Origin: DATARH01 sp050246595
Lineage (GTDB): Bacteria > Pseudomonadota > Alphaproteobacteria > ATCC43930 > CGMCC-115725
Assembly: GCA_050246595.1 (NCBI GenBank)
Contig: JBFWVT010000001.1
Coordinates: 1 to 64,000, forward strand
DNA: 64,000 nt
Direction of reading: 5' to 3'
Part shown: positions 43,955 to 52,186 of the stretch, piece by piece
Layout: each line of letters begins with the position of its first letter
Numbering within the stretch: position 1 is the first letter of the stretch
Position numbers and translations under genes: made by a program
The notes under the pieces: model-generated
What the model was told of the DNA's origin: nothing
What the model saw: the letters and a program-made list of their open reading frames with translations, nothing else
Database searches by the model: none

Positions 43955-44998
43955 TCATCTTCCGCTCAGTTCGCGGCGGACGATCGCGGCGCCGTCGGCG
44001 AGCGCGCGCAATTTGCCGAAGGCGACCGCGCGCGGCAGGTATTTCATGCCGCAATCGGGGGCCGCGACCAGAAGCTCCGGCGCGATGTAAGCCAGCCCGG
44101 CGCGCAGCCGCGAAGCCACGGTCTCGGCGGTCTCGACGGCAGGATCGTTGAGGTCGAGAACGCCGAGCAGCACGGTTTTTCCGGCAAGGTCCCGCAGCAC
44201 GCCGAGATCGAGACGGGGCTGCGCGGCTTCGATCGAGATCTGCCCGGCGACCGAGTCGGCGAGCTGCGGCAGAAAGGCGTAGCCGGCGGGCTTGTCGCGC
44301 ACCATCGCGGCGTAGCCGAAACACAGATGCACGATTGTCGGGCCGGGGATGCCGGCGAGCGCGCGGTTGATCGCCGCGACGCCCCAGCGCGCCGCCTTGT
44401 CGGGCGCGGTGCGCACCCAAGGCTCGTCGAGCTGCACGACATCGACCCCGGTAGCCTTCAGCGCGTGCAGCTCCTCGTTGACGGCGACGGCGTAATCCAT
44501 CGCCATCTCCTCCTCGTCGGCGTAGAAGGCGTTCTCGGCCTGCTGCGACAGGGTGAACGGTCCCGGCAGGGTGATTTTGGTGGCGCGGGTCGCGTGCGCC
44601 CGCAGAAACTCGGCGTCGCGCTGTTCGACCGGATCGCGCCGTTTGATCCTGCCGACGATGCGCGGCACCGGCGTCGTGCCGCCGCCGCTGCGCCCGACCC
44701 GGCCGGGATGCTCGGCGTCGATCCCGTCGAGCGCCAGGGCGAACCGGTTCGAATAGCTCTCGCGCCGGATCTCGCCGTCGCTGACGATGTCGATGCCGGC
44801 GCGCTCCATCTCGCTTATCGCGACGATCGTGGCGTCGTCCTGCGCCTCTTCGCGACACTTCTCGGGCACGCGCCAGATATCGCCGGCATGGACTCGCGGC
44901 ACGCCGTGATGTGCGAGCCTGCTGCGATCGACCAGCCAGTCGGGCTGCGGATAGCTGCCGACGACCGTGGTCGGGATCGGATGGGTCGGGTAGGTCAT
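43955..44998 (-). CDS. Cobalamin-independent methionine synthase-like methyltransferase (MetE C-terminal family)
   Basis: A 347-residue TIM barrel related to the catalytic half of MetE. PTTVVGSYPQPDWL opens it; VQLDEPWV is the substrate strand, and the zinc-ligand sites VHLCFG (His and Cys) and the late Cys in APDCGMKYLP are present, so a zinc-bound thiolate can form. Stand-alone proteins of this size lack the N-terminal folate barrel and may use methyl-corrinoid or other donors, or act on other thiols. The ATG at 44998 begins the match. It converges with the transporter gene, and rfbB ends 38 bases upstream on the same strand. Confidence 0.87.
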   Translation of the reverse strand: MTYPTHPIPTTVVGSYPQPDWLVDRSRLAHHGVPRVHAGDIWRVPEKCREEAQDDATIVAISEMERAGIDIVSDGEIRRESYSNRFALALDGIDAEHPGRVGRSGGGTTPVPRIVGRIKRRDPVEQRDAEFLRAHATRATKITLPGPFTLSQQAENAFYADEEEMAMDYAVAVNEELHALKATGVDVVQLDEPWVRTAPDKAARWGVAAINRALAGIPGPTIVHLCFGYAAMVRDKPAGYAFLPQLADSVAGQISIEAAQPRLDLGVLRDLAGKTVLLGVLDLNDPAVETAETVASRLRAGLAYIAPELLVAAPDCGMKYLPRAVAFGKLRALADGAAIVRRELSGR

Positions 44999-45036
44999 CG
45001 CGGCGCTCCTGTTGCGGGGGGCTTCCCGCTCGGTCG

Positions 45037-46122
45037 TCAGCCCGTCGCCGAGAGGGCAGGGGTCGCCGGGCGGCCGGTGCCGAGCCTGGTGCCGCGATAG
45101 CGCTCGGACCAGATCGGTTCCCACCACCAGCGATTGGCGAGATACCAGGCGACCGTGTCGCGCAGCCCGGTCGCGAAGGTATGGCGCGGTCGCCAGCCGA
45201 GTTCGGAGCGGATTTTTGCCGCGTCGATCGCATAGCGCTGGTCGTGACCGGGCCGGTCGGCGACAAAGGCGATCAGGCCGGCATGGGGAATGTGCGGCGA
45301 GTCCGGCCTGAACTCGTCAAGCAATGCGCAGATCGCGGTCACGACATCGAGATTGGTGCGCTCGCCGTCGCCGCCGACATTGTAGCTCTCGCCGGGGCGG
45401 CCCCGCGTCAGCACGGCGTAAAGCGCGCGGGCGTGGTCCTCGACATGCAGCCAGTCGCGCACATTGTCGCCCCGGCCGTAGACCGGGATTTCCTCCCCGT
45501 GCAGCGCCTTCAGGATGGTCAGCGGAATGAGCTTTTCCGGGAAATGAAAGGGGCCGTAATTGTTCGAGCAGTTGCTCAAAACGGTCGGCAGACCGAATGT
45601 CTCGTGCCAGGCGCGCACCAAATGGTCCGAGGCCGCTTTCGAGGCGGCATAGGGGGAATTGGGCCGGTACTGGCTGTCCTCGTCGAACCGACCCTCGGGG
45701 CCGAGCGAACCGAACACCTCGTCGGTCGAGACGTGGTGAAAGCGGAACCGCGCCGCGCGCTCCGGCGGCAGACCGCGCCAATAATCGAGCGCCGCCTCCA
45801 GCAGCGCATAGGTGCCCTCGATATTGGTCCGGATGAACGCGCCGGGGCCGTCGATCGAGCGATCGACATGCGATTCGGCGGCGAGGTGCAGGATCGCGTC
45901 GGGCGCGAAGCTGTGCAGCAGCCCGGCGATCACCGGGCGGTCGAGAATGTCGGCGCGACAGAAGCGATAGCGCGGATCGTCGGCAATCGCCGTCAGCGAC
46001 GACGGATTGGCGGCGTAGGTCAGCTTGTCGATATTGAGGATCGCGGCGCCGAACTCGCCGACAAACAACCGGCACACCGCCGAGCCGATAAACCCGGCGC
46101 CGCCGGTAACCAGGATTTTCAT
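45037..46122 (-). CDS. rfbB: dTDP-glucose 4,6-dehydratase
   Basis: A 361-residue extended SDR that makes dTDP-4-keto-6-deoxyglucose, a precursor of rhamnose and other surface sugars. The NAD loop is VTGGAGFIGSAV at residues 5-16; HLAAESHVDRSIDGP and STDEVFGSLG hold catalytic Thr/Asp/Glu, and YAASKAASDHLV holds Tyr-x3-Lys. The ending YNVGGDGERTNLDVV is also typical. The ATG at 46122 starts directly at the Rossmann strand. The next rhamnose genes (rfbA, C, D) are not here. It follows the PEP-CTERM genes, and surface polysaccharide and PEP-CTERM sorting are often genetically linked. Confidence 0.95.
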   Translation of the reverse strand: MKILVTGGAGFIGSAVCRLFVGEFGAAILNIDKLTYAANPSSLTAIADDPRYRFCRADILDRPVIAGLLHSFAPDAILHLAAESHVDRSIDGPGAFIRTNIEGTYALLEAALDYWRGLPPERAARFRFHHVSTDEVFGSLGPEGRFDEDSQYRPNSPYAASKAASDHLVRAWHETFGLPTVLSNCSNNYGPFHFPEKLIPLTILKALHGEEIPVYGRGDNVRDWLHVEDHARALYAVLTRGRPGESYNVGGDGERTNLDVVTAICALLDEFRPDSPHIPHAGLIAFVADRPGHDQRYAIDAAKIRSELGWRPRHTFATGLRDTVAWYLANRWWWEPIWSERYRGTRLGTGRPATPALSATG

Positions 46123-46311
46123 CGTCGCCGATGCTCCGCGCCGCGAGAGGTGGGGACCGATCCTTGTCCCCTCTCGGCTCGGCAAAATCAATCGTTCCGA
46201 GGGGTCCATACCCCGATCACGGATATCGGCGGCTTCCGACGAGCCGCTCGCCCTCGCTCCCGGCGGTCAGGAGGAGAGGCGAGCGTTCAATTCGCCGTGT
46301 GTCGGACGGGT

Positions 46312-47001
46312 TTACACACCCGACCGGCGACGCCGGACGATGATGCCAAGCCCCACCAGAGCGGCGCCGAGCAGGGCGAGCGACCCCGGCTCGGGAATGG
46401 CGACAGCCGAGATTCCGACCTGAGCGGTCGATGTAGCTTCGACAGGCACTGAAAATCTGTACACAGTCGTCACCGAGTATGGCCCGGGGCCGGTAGACGC
46501 AGCGGTAATATCAGTATCATCGTCCACAGAATTGAAAAATGCCGCCCCCAGCAGAGTTCCGAGCTCGAATACTCCGTTATTTGGACCGATATAGGTCTCC
46601 AGTGTCTCCGTCACGGGCGGGATCAGATTGACCGCCGCGAATCCCGACGTAAAATTCAGGGAGCCGAGCGGCGTTGTGTTGTCGGTAGAGGTTATGTAGA
46701 CCGTCAGCGTCCCCGCGCCGCCGCCGGCATTGTTGTTTACGAGGACGTCTGATTGGAGGAGAATCGGGAGGACGGCGGCCGGCTGACCGGTGGCGTCAAC
46801 CGAAATCCCCTCGAAATTGCCAAAACTCCCGCTCCACTCAAACGGCAACGCGGGCGGGTTGGGACCGAACGCAACGATTTGGGGCGGAATGGGGAGGCCG
46901 TCCTGCTGCAATCCGATATAGATGTCGGCGCTGGCGGCCGATGCGACCAGGCCCAGCGCCGCGGTTGCCGCAATCCCCAACCCTGAAAGCAAACGGTTCA
47001 T
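46312..47001 (-). CDS. PEP-CTERM sorting domain protein, copy 1
   Basis: A 229-residue exported protein. A signal peptide (LLSGLGIAATAALGLVASAASA) is followed by a beta-rich domain starting DIYIGLQQDGLPIPP, and it ends in a PEP-CTERM signal: IPEPGSLALLG, a membrane helix and the basic tail VRRRRSGV. Exosortase systems cut such proteins after the PEP motif and move them to the surface or matrix. The exosortase is not in the window. GGGAG is 9 bases before the ATG. It is a tandem duplicate of the gene at 47518-48210, and has its own sigma-54 promoter. The body is not a family I know. Confidence 0.9.
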   Translation of the reverse strand: MNRLLSGLGIAATAALGLVASAASADIYIGLQQDGLPIPPQIVAFGPNPPALPFEWSGSFGNFEGISVDATGQPAAVLPILLQSDVLVNNNAGGGAGTLTVYITSTDNTTPLGSLNFTSGFAAVNLIPPVTETLETYIGPNNGVFELGTLLGAAFFNSVDDDTDITAASTGPGPYSVTTVYRFSVPVEATSTAQVGISAVAIPEPGSLALLGAALVGLGIIVRRRRSGV

Positions 47002-47047
47002 TTGATACAGCTCCCTCGGCCCACGCTGGATACCTATCCCAAAGTTT

Positions 47048-47063
47048 AGCAAGAGGCGTGCCA
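47048..47063 (-). promoter_or_regulatory. Sigma-54 promoter of PEP-CTERM copy 1
   Basis: On the minus strand TGGCAC-GCCTC-TTGCT, a full match to the -24/-12 consensus TGGCAC-N5-TTGCW with invariant GG and GC correctly spaced. It ends 46 bases before the start codon. Such promoters need an enhancer-binding ATPase; the 17-bp sites upstream are its likely targets. Confidence 0.8.
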
Positions 47064-47126
47064 AAGGAAAATAAGTAAATGTCTAAAAGAGGATAGAGAT
47101 CGCGGCCCGGCGGTCGGCGGCGACTC

Positions 47127-47143
47127 TGTAAAGTCAACCGACA
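47127..47143 (-). promoter_or_regulatory. Activator-site candidate, proximal, copy 1
   Basis: TGTCGGTTGACTTTACA on the gene strand, 64 bases upstream of the -24 element. The same site is found at the same distance before copy 2 and, inverted, 146 bases further upstream. Its ends TGTCGG and TTTACA are the fixed parts. Confidence 0.65.
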
Positions 47144-47272
47144 GGCCGGGCCGGAATGCGGCGGCGATTTGCGGACCGGCACCAGCGAGACCGGGTCCCG
47201 AAGAGGCCCGAAAACCGGGCGGTATCCGGCTTTCATCCGAGGTGGATACGCCCGGCACGGATGCCTCCGGAG

Positions 47273-47289
47273 TGTCGGATTATTTTACG
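47273..47289 (+). promoter_or_regulatory. Activator-site candidate, distal and inverted, copy 1
   Basis: TGTCGGATTATTTTACG on the plus strand, opposite in direction to the proximal site. It is identical over 17 bases to the distal site of copy 2 (48484-48500), in surroundings that have otherwise diverged. Confidence 0.65.
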
Positions 47290-47517
47290 CGGGCCTGACC
47301 GGGTCGCGCCCCATTCTGGGCGTGCGCGTTCGCTGGCCCCAACCGGCCGTGCCTGCCATATCCGTCTGGCTATGCCGTTGAGGTCGAGCCGCCAAGCGAC
47401 GCCCGGTCGAGACCGGTCGCCTGTCCCAGCGGCTCGGGTACGGGAAGCCGGGTCGAATCACGGCAATCGGATCGCGACCGACGCCGCTTCCATCAATCCG
47501 CCGCCTAAAGAAGGTGC

Positions 47518-48210
47518 TTAGGAAATCCGGCGCCGGCGCCGGGCGAGAATGCCGAACCCGGCCAGAGCGACGCCGAGAAGGGCGAGCGACCCTGGCTCGG
47601 GAACGGCGAGAACGCCCGAGATTCCAGCCGAAGCATTCGTCGTTGCCTCAATGGGCATTGAAAATGTATATACAGTCGTCACCGAGTATGGCCCAACACC
47701 GGTGGCCGCAGCAGTAATATCAGTATCGGAGGCTACAGAATTGAAAAATGCCGACCCTAGCAATGTTCCCAGCTCAAACACTCCATTATTTGGGCCAATA
47801 TAGCTCTCTACTGATTCCGTCACGGGCGCTATCAGATTGACCGCGGAAGATCCTGCTGTAAAGTTTACGGAGCCGATCGGCGTTGTGTTGTCGGTAGAGG
47901 TTATGTAGACCGTCAGCGTCCCCGCGCCGCCGCCGGCATTGTTGTTTACCTTAACATCCGATTGGAGGAGGATTGGGGGGACGGCACTCGGCTGACCGGT
48001 GGCGTCAACCGAAATCCCCTCGAAATTGCCAAAACTCCCGCTCCACTCAAACGGCAACGCGGGCGGGTTGGGACCGAACGCAACGATTTGGGGCGGAATG
48101 GGGAGGCCGTCCTGCTGCAATCCGATATAGATGTCGGCGTTGGCAGTCGAGGCCATAAGGCCCAGCGCCGCGGCCGCCGCAACCCCCAGCGCAGTTAGCA
48201 TAGGTTTCAT
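47518..48210 (-). CDS. PEP-CTERM sorting domain protein, copy 2
   Basis: A 230-residue paralogue of the neighbouring gene. The signal peptide (MLTALGVAAAAALGLMASTANA) is followed by the same DIYIGLQQDGLPIPP mature start, a beta-rich domain and the sorting signal VPEPGSLALLG, a membrane helix and RRRRRIS. About fifty residues at the start of the mature part are identical in both copies, while the second half differs at many positions. GAGGAG is 9 bases before the ATG at 48210; a TTG three codons earlier is less likely. It would be exported and sorted by an exosortase encoded elsewhere. Confidence 0.9.
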   Translation of the reverse strand: MKPMLTALGVAAAAALGLMASTANADIYIGLQQDGLPIPPQIVAFGPNPPALPFEWSGSFGNFEGISVDATGQPSAVPPILLQSDVKVNNNAGGGAGTLTVYITSTDNTTPIGSVNFTAGSSAVNLIAPVTESVESYIGPNNGVFELGTLLGSAFFNSVASDTDITAAATGVGPYSVTTVYTFSMPIEATTNASAGISGVLAVPEPGSLALLGVALAGFGILARRRRRIS

Positions 48211-48258
48211 CTGGTTCAACTCCTCGGTATAGGCGAGACTGCCTACTCAAGCAATACT

Positions 48259-48274
48259 AGCAAGTCTCGCGCCA
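48259..48274 (-). promoter_or_regulatory. Sigma-54 promoter of PEP-CTERM copy 2
   Basis: On the minus strand TGGCGC-GAGAC-TTGCT: -24 GG and -12 GC correctly spaced, one change from TGGCAC. It ends 48 bases before the start codon. The spacer differs completely from that of copy 1 while the boxes are kept. Confidence 0.75.
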
Positions 48275-48337
48275 AGCCGAAAGCCGATATGAGTTTCAAG
48301 GGTTTAGATGCCGTCGTGAGGCAGATGGCGGCCGATC

Positions 48338-48354
48338 TGTAAAATTGTCCGACA
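48338..48354 (-). promoter_or_regulatory. Activator-site candidate, proximal, copy 2
   Basis: TGTCGGACAATTTTACA on the gene strand, 64 bases upstream of the -24 element, exactly as for copy 1. The outer bases TGTCGG and TTTACA are shared. Confidence 0.65.
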
Positions 48355-48483
48355 GTCCGGGCCGGATGTCGCGACGCTGACCCGACCCGCACGGGCGCGA
48401 TGCGATCCCCAATATACCCCGGAAGCGCGATTTATCGGCCGTCCGACCCCGGCGAGGCCGCGTATCGCCGAAATATCGCCCGG

Positions 48484-48500
48484 TGTCGGATTATTTTACG
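48484..48500 (+). promoter_or_regulatory. Activator-site candidate, distal and inverted, copy 2
   Basis: TGTCGGATTATTTTACG on the plus strand, 146 bases beyond the proximal site, identical in sequence and spacing to copy 1. It lies 37 bases from the stop of the hydrolase gene. Confidence 0.65.
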
Positions 48501-48536
48501 CCGGCCCGAGCCGTCATCCGGGATCGCGGCGCCGGG

Positions 48537-50462
48537 TCAGAACCGGTCGCAGCTCTCGGCGACCCGCACATAGGCCTCGGCGTCGGCGGGCAGCAGCAAT
48601 CGCCCGGCCACCAGCGCGGCGGCGGCGGCCCTCACCTTTGCGATGTAGGTGTCGCGGCCGCCGTAGCGCTCCGCGAGCGACGGGCGCGGATCGCCTGCCG
48701 CCTCGCGCTCGGCTCTGGTGCCGGCGAACGGGATCAGCGAACCGTCGCGGTCGCACAGCTCGCAGGGCTGGGCGCGGTAGACGTTCCAGCCGGTATAAGT
48801 GCCGAGCGGGACCGCGACCGGCGGCAGGCGGATGCCGGCGATCTCGTTGCCGTCGGCATCGACCGCGCAGACGCGGGCGCCGTAGAAATTGTCGAGACGC
48901 TCGGGCGGGTCCACCCAATCGACCGGCGCCGCGATGCGGTTGGCTCCGGCGGGCGCGGCAAAACCGGGCATTGCCGGCATCGTCACGGTCTCGGCCGCGA
49001 CCAGCGAGAAATCGGCGAGTGTCGGGACCCGGCTGTCCGGCGGCGCGATCCCGTCCCGGACCCATTCTTCGAGCGCGACCAGCAGCGCGCGCAAGGCGGG
49101 GCTGGCGCTGTGCGGGTTGCGCGGGTTGACGCAGGGGCCGGGGCTCGGGTCGGTTCCGGGACCGCCGCCATGCTGCGTCCCGGCGATCATGTAGACGCGA
49201 ACCCCCGGCGGCAATGCCGCGTCTTTGCTTCCGGCCGGGTCGGTGTGAACCAGCGAGGCGCCCTTCTGCCAATACTCGGTCGAGGTGTTGACCTCGATCA
49301 TCAGCGGATCGGTCGGCTTCCCTTGCAGCAGCGAACCGCGCCGGCCGGAAAACGGGTCGGTTGCGACGGCGCTGCCGAACGGGAACCAGTTCTCCGGGTA
49401 GAGCCGGTCCTCGTGCTGGGTCGCGGTCCGGCCCGGCATCGCAAAACCGTGATTGGCGAAGGTTTTGCCGGCGCCGGCGACATGGGTCAGCACGCCGTCG
49501 AACACGCGCCGGCCGGTGCCGTCATCATTCATGCCGAGTTCGAGAAAGTGGCGCAGAAACCGGCCGCTTTGCGACACGCCAAAGGCCAGCGCACGGGCGA
49601 TGCCGGCCCCCTCGGGCAGGTCCGCCGCGGCGAGCAGAGGGTTCGCCGTGCCGTCGCGATCGGCGCGCTCACGGCGCAGAAACGAGACCAGATCGCGCAC
49701 TGCCGCAAACCCGACCCCGATCACCCGCGACCCGGTCGCCTCGTACCAGAGTTCGTAGATCCGGTACGGCGCGAACAGCGTGCCTTCCGGCAACAGGCGG
49801 ATCGTGCGGGCATCGACAAATTCCCATGAGTCGGAGGGAAGCTCGGTGCGCGCGTCGCTTTCGCGGTCGCGCACCGTCAGCCGCGCCTGCCTGTTATCGG
49901 TGGAAACGGACGGGTAGCTCAGTGCGACCAAATCGCCCTTACCGGGAGTGCGGGTGCCGATGTGGAATTCGTGCCGGATGCGGCGGACCATCGACCGGCC
50001 GTTTTCGAGCGCCGACGGCAGGCGCGCGGTCATGCCGTTATTGGCGCGCGGCGCCGAGGAATCCCACCCCGACCACACCAGCGTCCAGCCGCGCCCGAGC
50101 GTAAAGCCCAGCCCGGCATCGCGCGCCGTCCTGGGATCGTTGATATCGGCGTTGGTTGGGGCTTCGTCGAGCCGGCCGAGGATGACTTTTCGGCCGCGAT
50201 TGGTCACGTCGTAGACCAGCGTGCCATTGCCGCGCCTGGGGTCGGCCGGGCGCAGGATGAACAGGTCGAGTTCGTAGTCGATCATGCCGCGCGCGTTGCG
50301 CTCGGCCTTGTCGAGATCGACGACAACCGCGTTTTGCGGCGCCGCGGGATCGAGTTCGCCCCTGGCGACGCCGTGGATGCGGACATAGGGTCCGGCGTCG
50401 CCGAACTCTTTTCCGTCGGCGAACGGCTCCACCGCGGCGATGTCGATCTTTGTTACGGGCAT
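48537..50462 (-). CDS. Large alpha/beta hydrolase domain protein
   Basis: A 641-residue protein of the family annotated as alpha/beta hydrolase domain (Abhydrolase_10). Its N-terminal beta-rich part includes YVRIHGVARGELDP and DLFILRP; GRGWTLVWSGWD is in the middle. The nucleophile elbow is FGVSQSGRFLRHFLELGMN, and the region after MIAGTQHGGG has a candidate catalytic His. No signal peptide is seen from the start ATG at 50462, which has AGGGGAAG ahead. Substrates in this family are largely unknown, probably esters or lactones. It has no close partners: 84 bases separate it from the SUMT gene upstream. Confidence 0.85.
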   Translation of the reverse strand: MPVTKIDIAAVEPFADGKEFGDAGPYVRIHGVARGELDPAAPQNAVVVDLDKAERNARGMIDYELDLFILRPADPRRGNGTLVYDVTNRGRKVILGRLDEAPTNADINDPRTARDAGLGFTLGRGWTLVWSGWDSSAPRANNGMTARLPSALENGRSMVRRIRHEFHIGTRTPGKGDLVALSYPSVSTDNRQARLTVRDRESDARTELPSDSWEFVDARTIRLLPEGTLFAPYRIYELWYEATGSRVIGVGFAAVRDLVSFLRRERADRDGTANPLLAAADLPEGAGIARALAFGVSQSGRFLRHFLELGMNDDGTGRRVFDGVLTHVAGAGKTFANHGFAMPGRTATQHEDRLYPENWFPFGSAVATDPFSGRRGSLLQGKPTDPLMIEVNTSTEYWQKGASLVHTDPAGSKDAALPPGVRVYMIAGTQHGGGPGTDPSPGPCVNPRNPHSASPALRALLVALEEWVRDGIAPPDSRVPTLADFSLVAAETVTMPAMPGFAAPAGANRIAAPVDWVDPPERLDNFYGARVCAVDADGNEIAGIRLPPVAVPLGTYTGWNVYRAQPCELCDRDGSLIPFAGTRAEREAAGDPRPSLAERYGGRDTYIAKVRAAAAALVAGRLLLPADAEAYVRVAESCDRF

Positions 50463-50546
50463 TCTCTTCCCCTTTGGTCGGCTCGGATCGACGTATCGCG
50501 CGGCGGCTCCCAAGTCCATACGTCGGAGGCTGGTCAATCAGGCCGA

Positions 50547-51329
50547 TCAGCTCGCGCAATCCCACCAGTCGAGTTCGGCGCGCAGCGGCACGACATCGCC
50601 GATCGCGATGATCGTCGGCGCCTCGATCGCGGCCCGCCGCGCCGCCTCGGCCGCTTCCGCCAATGTCGTCATCAGGACGCGCTGCCCCGAGGTCGCGGCC
50701 TTGCTGACGATCGCGACCGGCTCGCCCGCGGAGCGCCCGCCAGCCATCAGCCGCTCGGCGATGCGGTCGAGGTGCCGCAGCGACATATACAGGACGATGA
50801 CCGGCGAGCCGCGCGCGATCGCGTCCCAATCGACCGCCGGCACGGTGCCCGAACTGTCATGCCCCGTGACAAAGGTCACCGCCGAGCCGACATCGCGATG
50901 CGTGACCGGAATCCCGGCATAGGCGAGACCGCCGATCCCGGCGGTGATCCCCGGCACGATGCGGAACGGGATCGCGGCGCGGGAAAGCGCCAGAGCCTCC
51001 TCGCCGCCGCGCCCGAACACGCACGGGTCGCCGCCTTTGAGCCGCAGCACCCGGCTTCCCTGCCGCGCCAGTGCGATCAGCCGGGTCGAGATATCGGTCT
51101 GAAGCGGCGATGGTCTTCCGCCGCGCTTGCCGGCATATTCCAGGACCGCCTCCGGCTGCGCCAGCGCGAGAACGCGCGGATCGACCAGCGCGTCGTAGAC
51201 GATAGTGTCGGCCAGATCGAGCGCGTGCAGCGCCAGGACCGACAACAGTCCGGGATCGCCCGGTCCGGCGCCGACCAGCCAGACGCTTCCCGGCGCAAAG
51301 TCCGGAAGCCTCAACCGCCCGTAATCCAT
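50547..51329 (-). CDS. cobA: Uroporphyrinogen-III C-methyltransferase (SUMT)
   Basis: A 260-residue S-adenosylmethionine-dependent enzyme that methylates uroporphyrinogen III twice to precorrin-2 for siroheme and cobalamin. Marks: VWLVGAGPGDPGLLSVLALHAL (SAM loop), YDALVDPRVL, GKRGGRPS, LKGGDPCVFGRGGEEA, VVPGITAG-type IVPGITAGIGGLAYAGIPVTHRD and LYMSLRHLDRIAERL. The ATG at 51329 starts the match. It diverges from an Lrp/AsnC regulator and, across it, a sulfite reductase whose siroheme needs this enzyme. The name cobA is used for the reaction; the gene may be called cysG or sumT elsewhere. Confidence 0.93.
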   Translation of the reverse strand: MDYGRLRLPDFAPGSVWLVGAGPGDPGLLSVLALHALDLADTIVYDALVDPRVLALAQPEAVLEYAGKRGGRPSPLQTDISTRLIALARQGSRVLRLKGGDPCVFGRGGEEALALSRAAIPFRIVPGITAGIGGLAYAGIPVTHRDVGSAVTFVTGHDSSGTVPAVDWDAIARGSPVIVLYMSLRHLDRIAERLMAGGRSAGEPVAIVSKAATSGQRVLMTTLAEAAEAARRAAIEAPTIIAIGDVVPLRAELDWWDCAS

Positions 51330-51520
51330 TGGTCCATGATCCCCTGGCGCGACCCCGTTCCCGCGCAAGCTCCGGGGTGAACGCTACCCGATAGGCGACC
51401 GGCGCCGTTATGCAAACCTCTCGTTTAGACATTCTTATGATGTTATATTTCCGTTTTCCACAGCGTGATACGGTCGAAAATGACCCGCCGATCGGGATCG
51501 GGAGCGAGGGAAGCCGCGTC

Positions 51521-52021
51521 ATGGACGAAATCGACCGCTCGCTGCTGGACATTCTGCAGCAGAATGCGACGCTGTCGATCGCGCAGATGGCCGAACGCGT
51601 CGGGCTGTCGCCGACCCCGTGCTGGAAGCGGATCCAGAAGCTCGAAGCCGCCGGGATCATCACCCGCCGGGTGGCGCTGGTCGATCCGCAGCGCGTCGGG
51701 GTCGGTCTTTCGGTTCTCGTCAGCATCGAGGCCGGCGAGCACACGCCGGAATGGCTGGAGCGGTTCAGCGCCGAGGTCGCCGCGATGCCGGAGGTCATGG
51801 AGGTCTACCGGATGGCCGGCGATGTCGATTACATACTGCGTGTCGCGGTCGCCGATATGGCGGAATACGACCGCTTCTACAAAAAGCTGATCGCCCTCGC
51901 GCCGATGAAGAACGTCACATCGCGGTTCGCGATGGAGCGCATCAAGCACACGACCGCCTATCCGCTGCATTCCAGCGCCTTCCGTGACCGCCGGGCGGTC
52001 GAAAGCGGCGAGCCGGAATAG
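51521..52021 (+). CDS. Lrp/AsnC family transcriptional regulator
   Basis: A 166-residue regulator. The helix-turn-helix covers residues 1-60: DEIDRSLLDILQQNATLSIAQMAERVGLSPTPCWKRIQKLEAAGII. The RAM effector domain follows with MEVYRMAGDVDYILRVAV. This SPTPCWKR subtype resembles DecR/YbaO proteins, which respond to cysteine, and its place between cobA and cysI supports a role in sulfur assimilation. The ATG at 51521 has GAGGGAAG ahead; an ORF extension of 37 codons upstream does not fit the family. The 191 bases between it and cobA are AT-rich around 51420-51480. Confidence 0.92.
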   Translation: MDEIDRSLLDILQQNATLSIAQMAERVGLSPTPCWKRIQKLEAAGIITRRVALVDPQRVGVGLSVLVSIEAGEHTPEWLERFSAEVAAMPEVMEVYRMAGDVDYILRVAVADMAEYDRFYKKLIALAPMKNVTSRFAMERIKHTTAYPLHSSAFRDRRAVESGEPE

Positions 52022-52186
52022 TCTTCTCCTGCTGTCATGCGGAGAAGTACATCTACCTTCTCCCGGTACAAATAAAATAATACAGTGCTTTTGACAGTGG
52101 TAACGTTGTAGCGCGATCTTCTTGCCCGCGAACACCGATCGAAACTACTCGGCACGATTTGGCGCTGGCGGTCTCGGGAGATTGCG

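Larger units (their letters stand above)
47002..47517. other. Non-coding region between the two PEP-CTERM genes
   Basis: No gene is seen in 516 bases. The first 290 bases carry the regulatory sites of copy 1: sigma-54 promoter and two 17-bp sites. The remainder (47290-47517) has no recognisable feature beyond GC-rich sequence, and no terminator for copy 2 was found. Confidence 0.6.
46312..48500. repeat. Tandem duplication, unit about 1.21 kb
   Basis: Two PEP-CTERM genes and their upstream regions are in direct tandem. Equivalent points are shifted by 1206-1211 bases: stop codons 46312/47518, starts 47001/48210, promoters 47048/48259, sites 47127/48338 and 47273/48484. Some coding blocks are identical at the DNA level (for example about 46793-46925 and 48003-48135), others have diverged. 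Confidence 0.9.
48211..48536. other. Upstream region of PEP-CTERM copy 2
   Basis: 326 bases without a gene. It contains the sigma-54 promoter and two 17-bp sites listed separately. The last 36 bases run up to the end of the alpha/beta hydrolase gene, with no clear terminator. Confidence 0.6.

Noticed and set aside
43881..45266. 461-codon minus-strand frame
   Set aside because: Shifted frame over the MetE-like gene (43955-44998) and the end of rfbB; composition is Arg/Ala-rich without domains.
52091..52096. TTGACA as -35 box of the cysI unit
   Set aside because: No acceptable -10 box at 16-18 bases; the match alone is not enough.
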